DNA of 22,483 nucleotides from Nitrospirota bacterium (GTDB lineage: Bacteria; Nitrospirota_A; Leptospirillia; Leptospirillales; Leptospirillaceae): assembly GCA_021844645.1 (NCBI GenBank), contig JAKBTA010000016.1:1-22483 (forward strand), written 5' to 3'. Each line of letters opens with the position of its first letter. The stretch's first letter is position 1. The position numbers were made by a program, and so were the translations under genes. Positions 7,876-15,752 of the stretch are shown piece by piece. The notes beneath the pieces are model-generated. The model searched no databases. It saw only the letters and a list, made by a program, of their open reading frames with translations, and was not told where the DNA came from.

Positions 7876-8277
7876 CTAGTCTTCCGAGCTGTCGTTATCC
7901 TCTGGCTCTTCTGCCTCAATTTCCGCATGTCCTTCGGGCTCGGCGTAGGTCTGGAGGTCTGCATGAAGAACCTCAGATGGTTCTGTTGCATAACCTCTCG
8001 AGAAGGAGAACCGTTCATCATGGCGCATTTTTTCCCGAAGTGCTTCCCTGCGCTTTTGTTCGATTTCCAGAGCCTTTTGTCCATAGACAATCTCAACTTT
8101 TGAGGCCAGAATTTCCTCAATCGCATTGGTTGTTTCTTTTTTATAGTGATGGGTAATTCTTGCCTTGGATCCTTCCATCAACTGGCGTGCCCTTTTTGCG
8201 GCTGCGATCACAAGCCTGTAACGGCTGTCGATGATTCCAGGGGTGAAGTCGATTGGTTTTGTGATCAGGTCATTCAT
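7876..8277 (-). CDS. rpoZ: RNA polymerase omega subunit
   Basis: Omega helps assemble and stabilise the beta-prime subunit of RNA polymerase. I start at the ATG at 8277, which has GGAG about 9 bases upstream; the open frame continues 13 codons further without a better site. The 133-residue protein has the family core SRYRLVIAAAKRARQLMEGSK followed by KKETTNAIEEILASKVEI. The tail is unusually long compared with the roughly 70-90 residues typical of the family. A basic helix (about 65-87) is followed by an acidic end rich in Glu and Asp (about 112-133). It lies between gmk and coaBC, 47 bases after gmk, which supports the call. Confidence 0.92.
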   Translation of the reverse strand: MNDLITKPIDFTPGIIDSRYRLVIAAAKRARQLMEGSKARITHHYKKETTNAIEEILASKVEIVYGQKALEIEQKRREALREKMRHDERFSFSRGYATEPSEVLHADLQTYAEPEGHAEIEAEEPEDNDSSED

Positions 8278-8324
8278 TTTTGTACACTCCTTTATCTTCT
8301 CGGAATTAAAAAACACACTTTTGA

Positions 8325-9023
8325 TTATAGCTGATCGTCCGACGATTTGGTCAAAAGCGGACTTTCCTGTTCAAATTTAGGCAGAAAGTCTTTGGTTACA
8401 AAGCTTTCCATCCTGCTCCTGCGATGATGCTCGCTGAGAATGATTGCATGAAGATCATCTGTTGCCTGCCTAAAATCGACATTGAATATCAGATAGTCGT
8501 AAAGGCTGAAAGCATGAACTTCCTGGCGGACTTTGTCCAGACGTTTCGAGAGTGTTTCCGTCGAATCCTGCCCTCTTTTTGTCAATCGTTCTTCAAGAAT
8601 TTGTCTCGATGGCGGCAAAATATAGATGGAAACACTGCCAAAATCATCTTTCCTGATAAGCTCTGCTCCTTGTATGTCGATATCGACAAGGACGTCTTTT
8701 CCAGACTGAAAAGAGTCCAGAATAGTCTTTTTTGATGTTCCGTAGAGATTACCGTAAACCTCGGCGGATTCGATGAAGAGGTTCTGCTCTTTCATCTCAA
8801 GGAATTTTTCTCTGGAGACAAAGTAGTAATCGATTCCATTGACTTCTCCCGGTCTTGGGGCCCGGGTTGTATAAGAGACAGAATAATGAATCCGGTCAGT
8901 CCTCTTGGCGATTTCCTTGCAAAGCGATGTTTTTCCGGCTCCGGAAGGTGCCGAGACAACAAAGAGAATCGGTTTGAAGACTGATTTTCCGTAGATTATC
9001 TGGTTTAGTCCGTCTGACAGCAC
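8325..9023 (-). CDS. gmk: Guanylate kinase
   Basis: Gmk phosphorylates GMP to GDP with ATP. The protein is 232 residues. The P-loop SAPSGAGKTS spans residues 24-33, the GMP-binding block SVSYTTRAPRPGEVNGIDYYFVS follows at about 48-70, and VDIDIQGA and the R-rich lid region come later. The start is GTG at 9023 with AAGGAG 6 bases upstream. Compared with E. coli Gmk (about 207 residues) it has a short N-terminal extension (about 20 residues before the first strand) and a longer C-terminal tail. The gene follows DUF370 by 42 bases, a conserved neighbourhood. Confidence 0.96.
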   Translation of the reverse strand: MLSDGLNQIIYGKSVFKPILFVVSAPSGAGKTSLCKEIAKRTDRIHYSVSYTTRAPRPGEVNGIDYYFVSREKFLEMKEQNLFIESAEVYGNLYGTSKKTILDSFQSGKDVLVDIDIQGAELIRKDDFGSVSIYILPPSRQILEERLTKRGQDSTETLSKRLDKVRQEVHAFSLYDYLIFNVDFRQATDDLHAIILSEHHRRSRMESFVTKDFLPKFEQESPLLTKSSDDQL

Positions 9024-9065
9024 GATAACTCCTTCGGCTTATCTTTGATGTATGGGAATCTCTCC

Positions 9066-9347
9066 CTATTCAGAATCGCCACCGTCAGATTCTTCTTCCC
9101 GGCCATTCATCCGGTTCCCCAATGTTTCAGGCTGAAGTGCCGACAGAATAATATGACCGCTGTCCATGATAATGACTGATCTGGTTCTGCGACCTTCAGA
9201 TGCATCAATGAGGAGGTTTTTTTCCTGGGCAGCTTCTCTCATGCGCCTGACAGGCGCGGAGTTGACACCCACGATGCTGATAATGTGTCCCATGGCGACA
9301 ACATTTCCAAGTCCAATATTGACAAACGCCTGTGTTCTACTCGACAT
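9066..9347 (-). CDS. DUF370 family protein, RemA/extracellular-matrix-regulator-like
   Basis: The product is 93 residues. The core FVNIGLGNVVAMGHIISIVGVNSAPVRRM and LIDASEGRRTRSVIIMDSGHIILSALQPETL match the DUF370 family, to which Bacillus RemA belongs. RemA is a DNA-binding activator of matrix genes in Bacillus; outside Firmicutes the role is not established. The gene overlaps the end of yicC by 11 bases and precedes gmk, an order shared by many lineages, so a function tied to that housekeeping cluster is as likely as one in biofilm control. A short Glu/Asp-rich tail follows the conserved domain. Confidence 0.88.
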   Translation of the reverse strand: MSSRTQAFVNIGLGNVVAMGHIISIVGVNSAPVRRMREAAQEKNLLIDASEGRRTRSVIIMDSGHIILSALQPETLGNRMNGREEESDGGDSE

Positions 9348-10224
9348 TCTGTATCTGTTCTTTCAGTTTGGTGAGGATCGTCCTGATTGCCATTGCAGGC
9401 TGGAAGACAAGGGGATTGGCTTCCTTGGTGATAAAAGTTGATATCTCCCTTTGCATTTCCTGAGCAAGAAAGTCGAGTGACCTTCCAATTGCTCCGCCCG
9501 AGTCCATATCCTGGCGAAAACGTTGCATGTGAATGTTGAATCGTTGCCACTCTTCCTCATTGTCTTTTTTCGACAAGTAGAGAAGCGCCTCTTCTTCAAC
9601 CTTTTTTCCAGCATCAAGAATTGTTGTCTGTTGGAGAAGACTGGAAATTTTTTTGGCAAATGCCGCTTTTGTTTCTTCGATAGCCTTGGGTCTGGTTAAT
9701 CCGATCAGACGAAGATATTCATTGATTTCAAGAAGTAGCCCATCTATAACTTTTGTAAGAGCCTGTCCTTCATCTTCCCGTGAAGCCTTCAGTTTCCGCA
9801 AGAGTTCGCCTATTGTTCCCATCGCCACTTCTGGATCGACAGGAGGAGGGGGAATGTTTCCATCCCGGGTCATTACGGTGAGGATATGCGTCAATGTGAC
9901 GGGCTCCCTGAGGCCCAGGGCGTCTTTAATCTGGGAGAGCTCGATATAAATTGCTGTCGCTTTTTCGGCAGAGATGGGAGTCGAAGTCATTTGCTGCTGG
10001 GGTGACCGGGAAACGGTGATCTCGACCCTTCCTCTTGTCAGGAAAGATGCTGCCATTCGTCTGGTAGCAACCTCCAGATGTTCCCACTCCTTCGGAAAGT
10101 TCAGGATCACTTCAAGGTTTTTATGATTAAGAGATTTTGCCGAAAGCCTGTACTTGTCGAGCGGATACGGGGTTGAGGCCTCTCCGAAGCCTGTCATGCT
10201 GAGTAACCCTCTGGAGACGGACAT
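9337..10224 (-). CDS. yicC: YicC family protein (putative endoribonuclease)
   Basis: The product is 295 residues, the normal length for the YicC/YloC family. Members have been reported as endoribonucleases involved in small-RNA turnover. The N-terminus carries the family signature LLSMTGFGEAS. The block RLSAKSLNHKNLEV corresponds to the more usual E.R..NHR.L. The C-terminal domain shows EEEWQRFNIHMQRFRQDMDSGGAIGRSLDFLAQEMQRE, which is the diagnostic part of the family. The ATG at 10224 has AAGGAAT 6 bases upstream. It is the first gene of the run to coaBC and is divergent from the debranching-enzyme gene. Confidence 0.92.
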   Translation of the reverse strand: MSVSRGLLSMTGFGEASTPYPLDKYRLSAKSLNHKNLEVILNFPKEWEHLEVATRRMAASFLTRGRVEITVSRSPQQQMTSTPISAEKATAIYIELSQIKDALGLREPVTLTHILTVMTRDGNIPPPPVDPEVAMGTIGELLRKLKASREDEGQALTKVIDGLLLEINEYLRLIGLTRPKAIEETKAAFAKKISSLLQQTTILDAGKKVEEEALLYLSKKDNEEEWQRFNIHMQRFRQDMDSGGAIGRSLDFLAQEMQREISTFITKEANPLVFQPAMAIRTILTKLKEQIQNVE

Positions 10225-10543
10225 CTGTATTCCTTATCAGTGTAATTTTATTGAAGGGCTATTTGCTTATGAAAACGACCAGAAAGTGAGCCGCCGGAGG
10301 TTCACCGCCGATTGTTATTGATTGTTCCCGGGATGATCTTCCTATATGCTCCATGCTAAGGAGCATACCGAGCGAACATCTGCATGAAATGACGAGACCT
10401 TTTGATGACCACATGATGAGGTCATTCTAGAGTGTTTTTTTTAAAATGGAAAGTCTTTTTGGGCAGGAAGGTGGGCTAGTGCTCGACCCTTCTTCAATAA
10501 TGCTTGCGGGTTGGAAAACTCTTTTTGCAGCAAGGAGGATCTT
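10225..10543. other. Divergent intergenic region between yicC and the debranching enzyme
   Basis: About 320 bases hold no gene that I can support. They should contain promoters facing both ways. For yicC a TAAAAT hexamer about 30 bases upstream of the start is a candidate -10 without a clear -35. For the plus-strand gene I see no convincing hexamer pair. The region contains a perfect 8-bp inverted repeat (10345-10367), a weaker repeat ATGACC...GGTCAT (10405-10425), and a run of eight T (10435-10442). Confidence 0.6.
10345..10367. repeat. Perfect inverted repeat, possible operator
   Basis: The arms TATGCTCC and GGAGCATA are perfect over 8 bp and are separated by 7 bases. The repeat sits about 120 bases from the yicC start and 180 from the debranching-enzyme start. 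It has no following T-run on either strand, so a binding site fits better than a terminator. Confidence 0.45.
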
Positions 10544-12661
10544 TTGAAGGCGCGGGGCAAGCGGACACATATCTCTTCGAGAGCGATTGGTCCAGAGGAT
10601 CGTCTGCTTAAAAAAGAAGACCTTTTGGGTGTCTGGGATGTCTTCGGATCCATTGATGCCAAGGTCAAACCATTTTACGGGATATTTTGGCATGGGATGC
10701 GCTTTGTCTCGAGATGGAAATGGATAACGCCAAGTCTCTACCCCATGAATCTTGAGCCTTTGGGGAAGCCGGAAAACGGTGTTTCCTTTTTTCGCCAGTA
10801 CATTCCTTTTGCATCTTCTTCCGGAGAAGAGGCGGAAGGGGCAGTTTCCTTTTATCTGGAAAGAGTTCTGTTTCCGGATGGAATGAGAGAACGATTTTCC
10901 GTGAGCAATTTTGGAAGGGTTCGGCGAGCCTTTAATTTGGTGTTGTTTATTGATGCTGACTTTGCCGACATGTTTGAAGTCAGGGGGTTTGTCAGTTCGG
11001 TTGCCCCGCATCGGAAGGTCAAAAGAGTTTTTTGTGATGGTGTTCTGAGAATTTCCTGCATGGGGGAGGATGACTTGCTGCGGGAATCAGTCATATCTTT
11101 TGCGGGGATGACTCCATCCAATATTTCCAAGTCAGGAAAAGAGCTGCATTGGTCGATAGATCTTCCTCCGGGAGAAGAGTGTTTTATTGAGCCTGTCGTG
11201 GCACTGTCCGAATCTGTTTCCGGGGCTTCTCCTCTGTTAAATGTCCATCATTCATCTCTGGCATCCTTTCCGTCCGTATTAAAAGAAATGCGCAATCAAA
11301 ACCAGGACGATCAAAAGAAGTGGCCCGTTTTAAAAACCGACCACCCGGTGCTTTCTGATGCCTACGACAGGGCGTGCCAGGATCTTGACATGCTCTTTAC
11401 CGGTCCTCCCGGAGGGAAAGTCCCTTATGCCGGTTTGCCATGGTTTTCGACCTTTTTCGGCAGGGATGCAATTATTACGGCGTATTCGATGTTGTGGGCC
11501 CGTCCTGATATCGCTCTTAATGTTTTGAGGTATCTTGAAAAACGGCAGGCAACGGATATCACTCCTTTCAGGGCAGCCCAGCCCGGAAAGATTCTGCATG
11601 AGGAAAGGTCTGGAGAACTTTCCAATCTTGGAGAGGTTCCTTTTGGCCAGTATTACGGGTCGATTGACTCTACCCCTTTATACATTGTTCTTGCGTGTGA
11701 GTACTATCAGCGTACAGGTGACGATCATGTCATGCGATCACTTTGGCCCTCCATCCTGAAGGCTTTGGCCTGGATCGATCAATATGGCCTTCACCCTGAT
11801 TCCCGTTTTCTGGTTTATCAACGAGATCCTGAAGGGGGACTTGTCAATCAGGGGTGGAAAGATTCTGCGGACTCGGTTTTTCATGCAGACGGGAGCATCG
11901 CCAGGCATCCGATAGCATTGATTGAGGTCCAGGGATATCTCTATTGGGCCTGGTCGATGCTTGCACCGCTTGCAGAGCGATTCGGGGACCCTTCTCTCGG
12001 GATCATTCTGAAGACAAGGGCAGGGGAGCTGAAAGACAATATCATCAAAAAGTTCTGGCTCGACGAACAAAATATTTTTGCCATGGCCATTGATGGAGAC
12101 GGAAAACCCTGTGCGATAGCATCATCTAATCCGGGGCATTTGCTGTTGACCGGACTCCTGCCTGAAGAGCTGGCGAGAAAACTGGCAGTGACTTTGTTGG
12201 GCCCGGACATGTTCAGTGGCTGGGGAATCCGGACTGTCGGAAAAAAAGAGGCCCGATATAACCCTGTTTCCTATCACAACGGTTCTATTTGGCCTCATGA
12301 TAACGGGCTGATCTTGGCGGGGCTCTCCCGGTCGGGATTTCTGATGGAGTTAGGCAAACTTTCCAAAGCCTATCTTGATGGGGTCTCGATGTTTCGGGAT
12401 TATCGGTTGCCGGAATTGATCTGTGGTTTTGACCGTGAGGAATCTTCGGGGCCTGTCCTCTATCCCACGTCCTGCTCTCCCCAGACATGGTCTGTTGCTT
12501 CTCTTTTTCTGTTGATTCGCTCAATGACGGGAGAGATTTTCGACAAGGGAAAGTTTATTCATGACGGGTCTTTTTTTCTGCCTCCGGGGATAGGATCTCT
12601 TGAGATTCTGGGTCTCAACGGAGACGATATTGTGCTGAAGTCCAGCGGACATGCTCATTAG
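10544..12661 (+). CDS. Glycogen debranching enzyme, amylo-alpha-1,6-glucosidase family
   Basis: The product has 705 residues from the TTG at 10544. I chose this over the upstream TTG at 10511 because AAGGAGG lies 5 bases before it. An N-terminal beta domain (about 20-225, GDE_N_bis-like: GIFWHGMRFVSRWKW) precedes an (alpha/alpha)6 catalytic domain (about 265-700). Family blocks are GLPWFSTFFGRDAIITA, YYGSIDSTPLYIVLA, NQGWKDSADSVFHADG, IALIEVQGYLYWA, YNPVSYHNGSIWPHDNGLI and LYPTSCSPQTWS. The family hydrolyses alpha-1,6 branches in glycogen-type glucans. No signal peptide is seen, so it acts in the cytoplasm. No glycogen synthase, branching enzyme or phosphorylase gene is adjacent. The exact substrate (glycogen or another storage glucan) is not shown by the sequence. 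Confidence 0.88.
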   Translation: MKARGKRTHISSRAIGPEDRLLKKEDLLGVWDVFGSIDAKVKPFYGIFWHGMRFVSRWKWITPSLYPMNLEPLGKPENGVSFFRQYIPFASSSGEEAEGAVSFYLERVLFPDGMRERFSVSNFGRVRRAFNLVLFIDADFADMFEVRGFVSSVAPHRKVKRVFCDGVLRISCMGEDDLLRESVISFAGMTPSNISKSGKELHWSIDLPPGEECFIEPVVALSESVSGASPLLNVHHSSLASFPSVLKEMRNQNQDDQKKWPVLKTDHPVLSDAYDRACQDLDMLFTGPPGGKVPYAGLPWFSTFFGRDAIITAYSMLWARPDIALNVLRYLEKRQATDITPFRAAQPGKILHEERSGELSNLGEVPFGQYYGSIDSTPLYIVLACEYYQRTGDDHVMRSLWPSILKALAWIDQYGLHPDSRFLVYQRDPEGGLVNQGWKDSADSVFHADGSIARHPIALIEVQGYLYWAWSMLAPLAERFGDPSLGIILKTRAGELKDNIIKKFWLDEQNIFAMAIDGDGKPCAIASSNPGHLLLTGLLPEELARKLAVTLLGPDMFSGWGIRTVGKKEARYNPVSYHNGSIWPHDNGLILAGLSRSGFLMELGKLSKAYLDGVSMFRDYRLPELICGFDREESSGPVLYPTSCSPQTWSVASLFLLIRSMTGEIFDKGKFIHDGSFFLPPGIGSLEILGLNGDDIVLKSSGHAH

Positions 12662-12815
12662 AGTCTTTTGCCAAGAGCTCTATCCAGCGATTCGTTGGTT
12701 CTCAAAATGCTTTAAGGTTCTTGCTAAATCCAGAGTGATGGACTAATATCTCCCCGCATTCATTTGCATAGATCGTTTTAGCGAGTCATTTGGTCGCTTG
12801 TTAGTTGATGTTTCG

Positions 12816-12849
12816 CCTGCGTGGTGATTTATGGTGTGATTTGCGCAGG
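12816..12849 (+). repeat. Short inverted repeat upstream of the transpeptidase gene
   Basis: CCTGCG (12816-12821) and CGCAGG (12844-12849) can pair just before the G-rich ribosome-binding site at 12856-12861. It could affect translation, but a 6-bp stem may be chance. The rest of the 12662-12870 gap shows no gene or clear promoter. Confidence 0.25.
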
Positions 12850-12870
12850 TAGCTTGGGGGGTATTGTCCA

Positions 12871-14265
12871 TTGATCCGTCGAGTGGTCCACTTGCTCAGC
12901 ATCGTCCATAATCCCATTTCCTGGACTTTGGGAAAGCGTATCTTCTCTCTTTTTATTCTTGTTTCTTTCTGGACATTGCCAACCCATGGCGGTGTTTCCC
13001 GGGTTCAGACCTCTGTTGCAAATGCATCGGTCAGCCTGCCCAAGTCGCAGCTTCCTCCGTTGCTTGCCGGCTCCGTTGGCGCATCAGTTCCTGCAGGATC
13101 AGGGATTGTTCAATCCGTGATGTCCGGCCATCCTGATGTTCTGAATGTTCAGGGGCGGCCTGCTATTCGATTTGTTTCGGATCTTCCTGTTCTTGACCCC
13201 GATTTTCTCCCGTCGTTTCATACCCCTGTAGGGAATCATTTTGAAACGAGGACAGACGAAGGATATGTCATTACTTGGACTGTCCGTCCATCCTTGCAGC
13301 GGGATGTTGCAAGATTTGTGATTCGAAACAGGGTGCCGTATGGAATGTTTGTTGCTGTTGAGCCCAAGACGGGAGCGTTTTTAGCATTTTATGGAAGCCA
13401 GGGGAGAACCGAGTCCGATACGCTGGTCCAGAAAGCATCATACCCTGCAGCGTCAATGTTCAAGGTTGTTACTACTGCAGATGCGCTTGAGAATAGAAAG
13501 ATCAATCCTGATACCGAGATCTATTTTCATGGCTGTCTCTACTGCATCGGACCCACTTACTGGACGGACAACAGGCGAAGGGATCGCCTCCATTTGTCTG
13601 TTACAGAAGCTCTTGGAAAATCTGTTAACATGATTTTCGCCAAGATTGCATTGCGATACCTGACGCCCGAGAATCTTCAGGCTATGGCAGACCGTTTTGG
13701 ATTCAACAAGGAAATTGAGTCGGATGTTCCGTTCGAAATGAGTTCTGCCGTTATTCCATCGGAGCGGGCGGGATTTGCCAGGAGCGCGGCAGGTTTTGGT
13801 CAGGTTCTTATCAGTCCGATTCATGCTGCAGTTATTGCCGGGGCCTTATCAAACGGTGGCGTGATGATGCGGCCTCATCTGATTGAAAGCATCAAGGGGC
13901 CTGATGGTAATGTCGTTTTCCGGACAACGCCAAAGATACTCGCGGTTGTAGCAGATGCAAAGATTTCATCAACACTCTTGTCGATGATGCATTCAACCAC
14001 CGTCAAGGGCACGGGACGGAGGGCATTTTTTCGGTGGCATCATGACCCGATTCTTCGCAAGATATCTGTGGCAGGGAAAACCGGAACCCTGTCGGGACTC
14101 CATCCGGAAGGATTATATGAGTGGTTTATGGGCATGGCCCCTGTTGGTAACCCTCGAATAGCTGTAGCTGCCCTGACAATTGACCGTGGTTACTGGCGTA
14201 TTAAAGGGACCGATATTGCGAGCCGGGGGCTCCGCACCTATTTTAGAAAGATGCCCGACGAATAG
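12871..14265 (+). CDS. Stand-alone penicillin-binding transpeptidase
   Basis: The product is 464 residues from a TTG start with a G6 run 9 bases upstream; GTG at 12883 is an alternative. A positively charged start and a hydrophobic stretch (about 21-36, GKRIFSLFILVSFWTL) form a signal peptide or membrane anchor. The active-site triad motifs of the penicilloyl-serine transferase fold are all present: S195-M-F-K198, S251-V-N253 and K403-T-G. No glycosyltransferase domain and no FtsI-type pedestal domain of usual size is visible. The enzyme is therefore a lone D,D-transpeptidase or endopeptidase-like penicillin-binding protein in the periplasm. A class D beta-lactamase is a less likely alternative. 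A CLYC pair (C222, C225) lies between the first two motifs. Confidence 0.82.
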   Translation: MIRRVVHLLSIVHNPISWTLGKRIFSLFILVSFWTLPTHGGVSRVQTSVANASVSLPKSQLPPLLAGSVGASVPAGSGIVQSVMSGHPDVLNVQGRPAIRFVSDLPVLDPDFLPSFHTPVGNHFETRTDEGYVITWTVRPSLQRDVARFVIRNRVPYGMFVAVEPKTGAFLAFYGSQGRTESDTLVQKASYPAASMFKVVTTADALENRKINPDTEIYFHGCLYCIGPTYWTDNRRRDRLHLSVTEALGKSVNMIFAKIALRYLTPENLQAMADRFGFNKEIESDVPFEMSSAVIPSERAGFARSAAGFGQVLISPIHAAVIAGALSNGGVMMRPHLIESIKGPDGNVVFRTTPKILAVVADAKISSTLLSMMHSTTVKGTGRRAFFRWHHDPILRKISVAGKTGTLSGLHPEGLYEWFMGMAPVGNPRIAVAALTIDRGYWRIKGTDIASRGLRTYFRKMPDE

Positions 14266-14438
14266 ATCAACAGACTGAATTTGTTATGGCTTTTTGCTGG
14301 AATAGAAGTTTTTTAATGCATTCCATTTTCATGATGGTTTTTACTTCATTAAACTTGGTTGGGTTCTTTTCGTGATCGAGTCAATTGGCATGAATTCTTT
14401 ATTCCGATACTGGTTGCTTTGAAAGGGAGGAAGACAGC

Positions 14439-14849
14439 ATGGTAATGGTAAAAAAAGTAATGACAAAGAATCCGATGACCGTTGAAATGACAACCACTGC
14501 CCGGGAAGTGGCTGAAATCATGAAAACGAAAAAAGTGGGCAGCCTTTTGGTGATGCAGGGCGAGAAAACAGTCGGAATTATCACTGAAGCAGATATTGTC
14601 CGGCGGGTTGTTGGCGAAGACAGGGTTCCTTATGTCACAACTGTCTCGACGATCATGAGCGCTCCCGTCCTTTCGATTAATTCCGACGCATCAATCTATG
14701 ATGCCCAGGATTTGATGGATAAGCATCATATTCGTCATTTGCTGGTTTTGGAGGATGATGAGGTCGTTGGATTGATCTCCATTCGCGATCTTATTCATCC
14801 AGCTTATCTTGGACGGGAAGATTCCTGGGATAGCGGACACACAGAATAG
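14439..14849 (+). CDS. Protein of two CBS domains
   Basis: The product is 136 residues made almost entirely of two CBS domains (about 8-60 and 72-125). The first shows MTKNPMTVEMTTTAREVAEIMKTKKVGSLLV and VGIITEADIVRR; the second IMSAPVLSINSDASIYDAQDLMDKHHIRHLLV and VGLISIRDL. Such Bateman modules bind adenine nucleotides such as AMP or ATP and act as energy sensors. With no effector domain attached, the partner is unknown. GGGAGG lies 8 bases before the ATG. A terminator follows directly, so it is probably transcribed alone or with the gene upstream. Confidence 0.9.
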   Translation: MVMVKKVMTKNPMTVEMTTTAREVAEIMKTKKVGSLLVMQGEKTVGIITEADIVRRVVGEDRVPYVTTVSTIMSAPVLSINSDASIYDAQDLMDKHHIRHLLVLEDDEVVGLISIRDLIHPAYLGREDSWDSGHTE

Positions 14850-14860
14850 ATCTCATCAAT

Positions 14861-14901
14861 GAGAGGCGGGAAGATTTCTTCCTGCCTCTCTTCTTGATTT
14901 T
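14861..14901 (+). terminator. Rho-independent terminator after the CBS gene
   Basis: GAGAGGCGGGAAG (14861-14873) pairs with CTTCCTGCCTCTC (14878-14890) over 13 positions, one of them G-U, around a 4-base loop. It is followed by TTCTTGATTTT. The stem is strong and begins 11 bases after the CBS stop codon. Confidence 0.85.
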
Positions 14902-14985
14902 CCTGCGACAAATCCCCGCTGGATGCAACTCTACTCTTTCTTGACCGTCCCAATCGCGTTACCTCAAATTTCTTTATTTTCAGTG

Positions 14986-15014
14986 TTGACAAAACCCATT
15001 TTGCTGCTTAGAGT
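14986..15014 (+). promoter_or_regulatory. Strong sigma70-type promoter for the lipoprotein/beta-barrel operon
   Basis: TTGACA (14986-14991, perfect) is separated by 17 bases from TAGAGT (15009-15014). Transcription should start near 15021, inside the Fur-box-like sequence that follows. The leader to the ATG at 15162 is about 140 bases. Confidence 0.75.
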
Positions 15015-15018
15015 AATT

Positions 15019-15037
15019 GAAAACGATAGTCATTATC
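15019..15037 (+). promoter_or_regulatory. Fur-box-like operator over the transcription start
   Basis: The 19 bases GAAAACGATAGTCATTATC match the classical Fur consensus GATAATGATAATCATTATC at 16 of 19 positions. The right half is perfect. The site covers the predicted start of transcription, the place where a Fur repressor with iron would block the promoter. The binding protein itself is inferred. Confidence 0.65.
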
Positions 15038-15060
15038 AATATGGTTACTTGATTTGTTGC

Positions 15061-15089
15061 GATACAAAGTATCATTGGTATAAAGTATC
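15061..15089 (+). repeat. Tandem 13-bp repeat in the operon leader
   Basis: GATACAAAGTATC (15061-15073), itself a perfect palindrome around AAA, is followed with a 16-base period by GGTATAAAGTATC (15077-15089), identical at 11 of 13 positions. The pair could be a second operator or a leader RNA element. Confidence 0.45.
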
Positions 15090-15161
15090 ACCTTTATGAC
15101 TTCAGAAAGATGATTGGCCGATATTCTTATGGTGTGTCATGTTTTAAATCAAGGGGGGGTA

Positions 15162-15752
15162 ATGTTTTTTAAAAGTAAATTGATTGGGTGTTTTAATCGG
15201 ACTGCTTCTTTTTTATTGGTGTTTTTGACCGTTTCGCTCATGCTTGGTTGCTCTACGGCCCCGTATTCTTCAAGGCAGGAATTGTATGGAGCTTTTTCAA
15301 AGGATGAAAAGGCCGGCAATCTTCAGAAGGCAAGGATCGATCTCTGCGCGATCCTGAAAATCAGTCCCCAGGATTCGATTGCATGGAATGACCTCGCATA
15401 TCTGGACTTTCTCTCTCATCATTACAGGAAGGCTCAGGGAGATCTTTCCCAAGGGCTTGCAGTCAACCCATCCGACCATTTTCTTCTCCTGAACTCAGCG
15501 AGACTTTTTTTGGCCGAAGGGGAAAATGAACGGGCCAGGGTTACTCTCCTCTCGATGATCTCAGCACATCCATGGCCAAAAGGTTTTCGGATGATCCTCG
15601 CTATCGCGGATCTCCGGACGGGACATCGCGACTCTGCAAAACTCCTGTTTTCCGAAATATTGTCGGAGAGGCCATATGACAGGCTTGCGGCGATCTACCT
15701 TTCTCGCCTTTCGACGTCAGGCAGCTCTTTGAAGAGCGTTCGAAATGGCTAA
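15162..15752 (+). CDS. TPR-type lipoprotein
   Basis: The product is 196 residues from the ATG at 15162. The open frame reaches back to 15114, but only this ATG puts a normal signal peptide at the N-terminus. The G-run before it lies very close. MFFKSKLIGCFNRTASFLLVFLTVSLMLGC ends in the lipobox LMLGC, so the mature protein should be lipid-anchored at Cys30 in the envelope. The rest is helical-repeat sequence of TPR character (LQKARIDLCAILKISP, YRKAQGDLSQGLAVNP, NERARVTLLSMISAHP). The gene overlaps the following beta-barrel gene by 8 bases, so the two are coupled. It stands directly behind the Fur-like promoter region. A role as assembly or docking partner of the barrel protein is inference. 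Confidence 0.78.
   Translation: MFFKSKLIGCFNRTASFLLVFLTVSLMLGCSTAPYSSRQELYGAFSKDEKAGNLQKARIDLCAILKISPQDSIAWNDLAYLDFLSHHYRKAQGDLSQGLAVNPSDHFLLLNSARLFLAEGENERARVTLLSMISAHPWPKGFRMILAIADLRTGHRDSAKLLFSEILSERPYDRLAAIYLSRLSTSGSSLKSVRNG

Noticed and set aside
10405..10442. Hairpin ATGACC...GGTCAT followed by eight T, as a terminator or attenuator before the debranching enzyme
   Set aside because: Nine bases separate the stem from the T-run, and the loop is as long as the stem is weak, so it does not fit an intrinsic terminator.
10427..11011. Minus-strand open frame of about 194 codons over the start of the debranching enzyme
   Set aside because: It lies opposite a clear coding region, is rich in Lys, Arg and Pro as antisense frames often are, and shows no recognisable domain.
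14390..14412. TTGGCATGAATTCTTTATT as a sigma54 promoter for the CBS gene
   Set aside because: The -24 GG is present but the required GC at -12 is missing.
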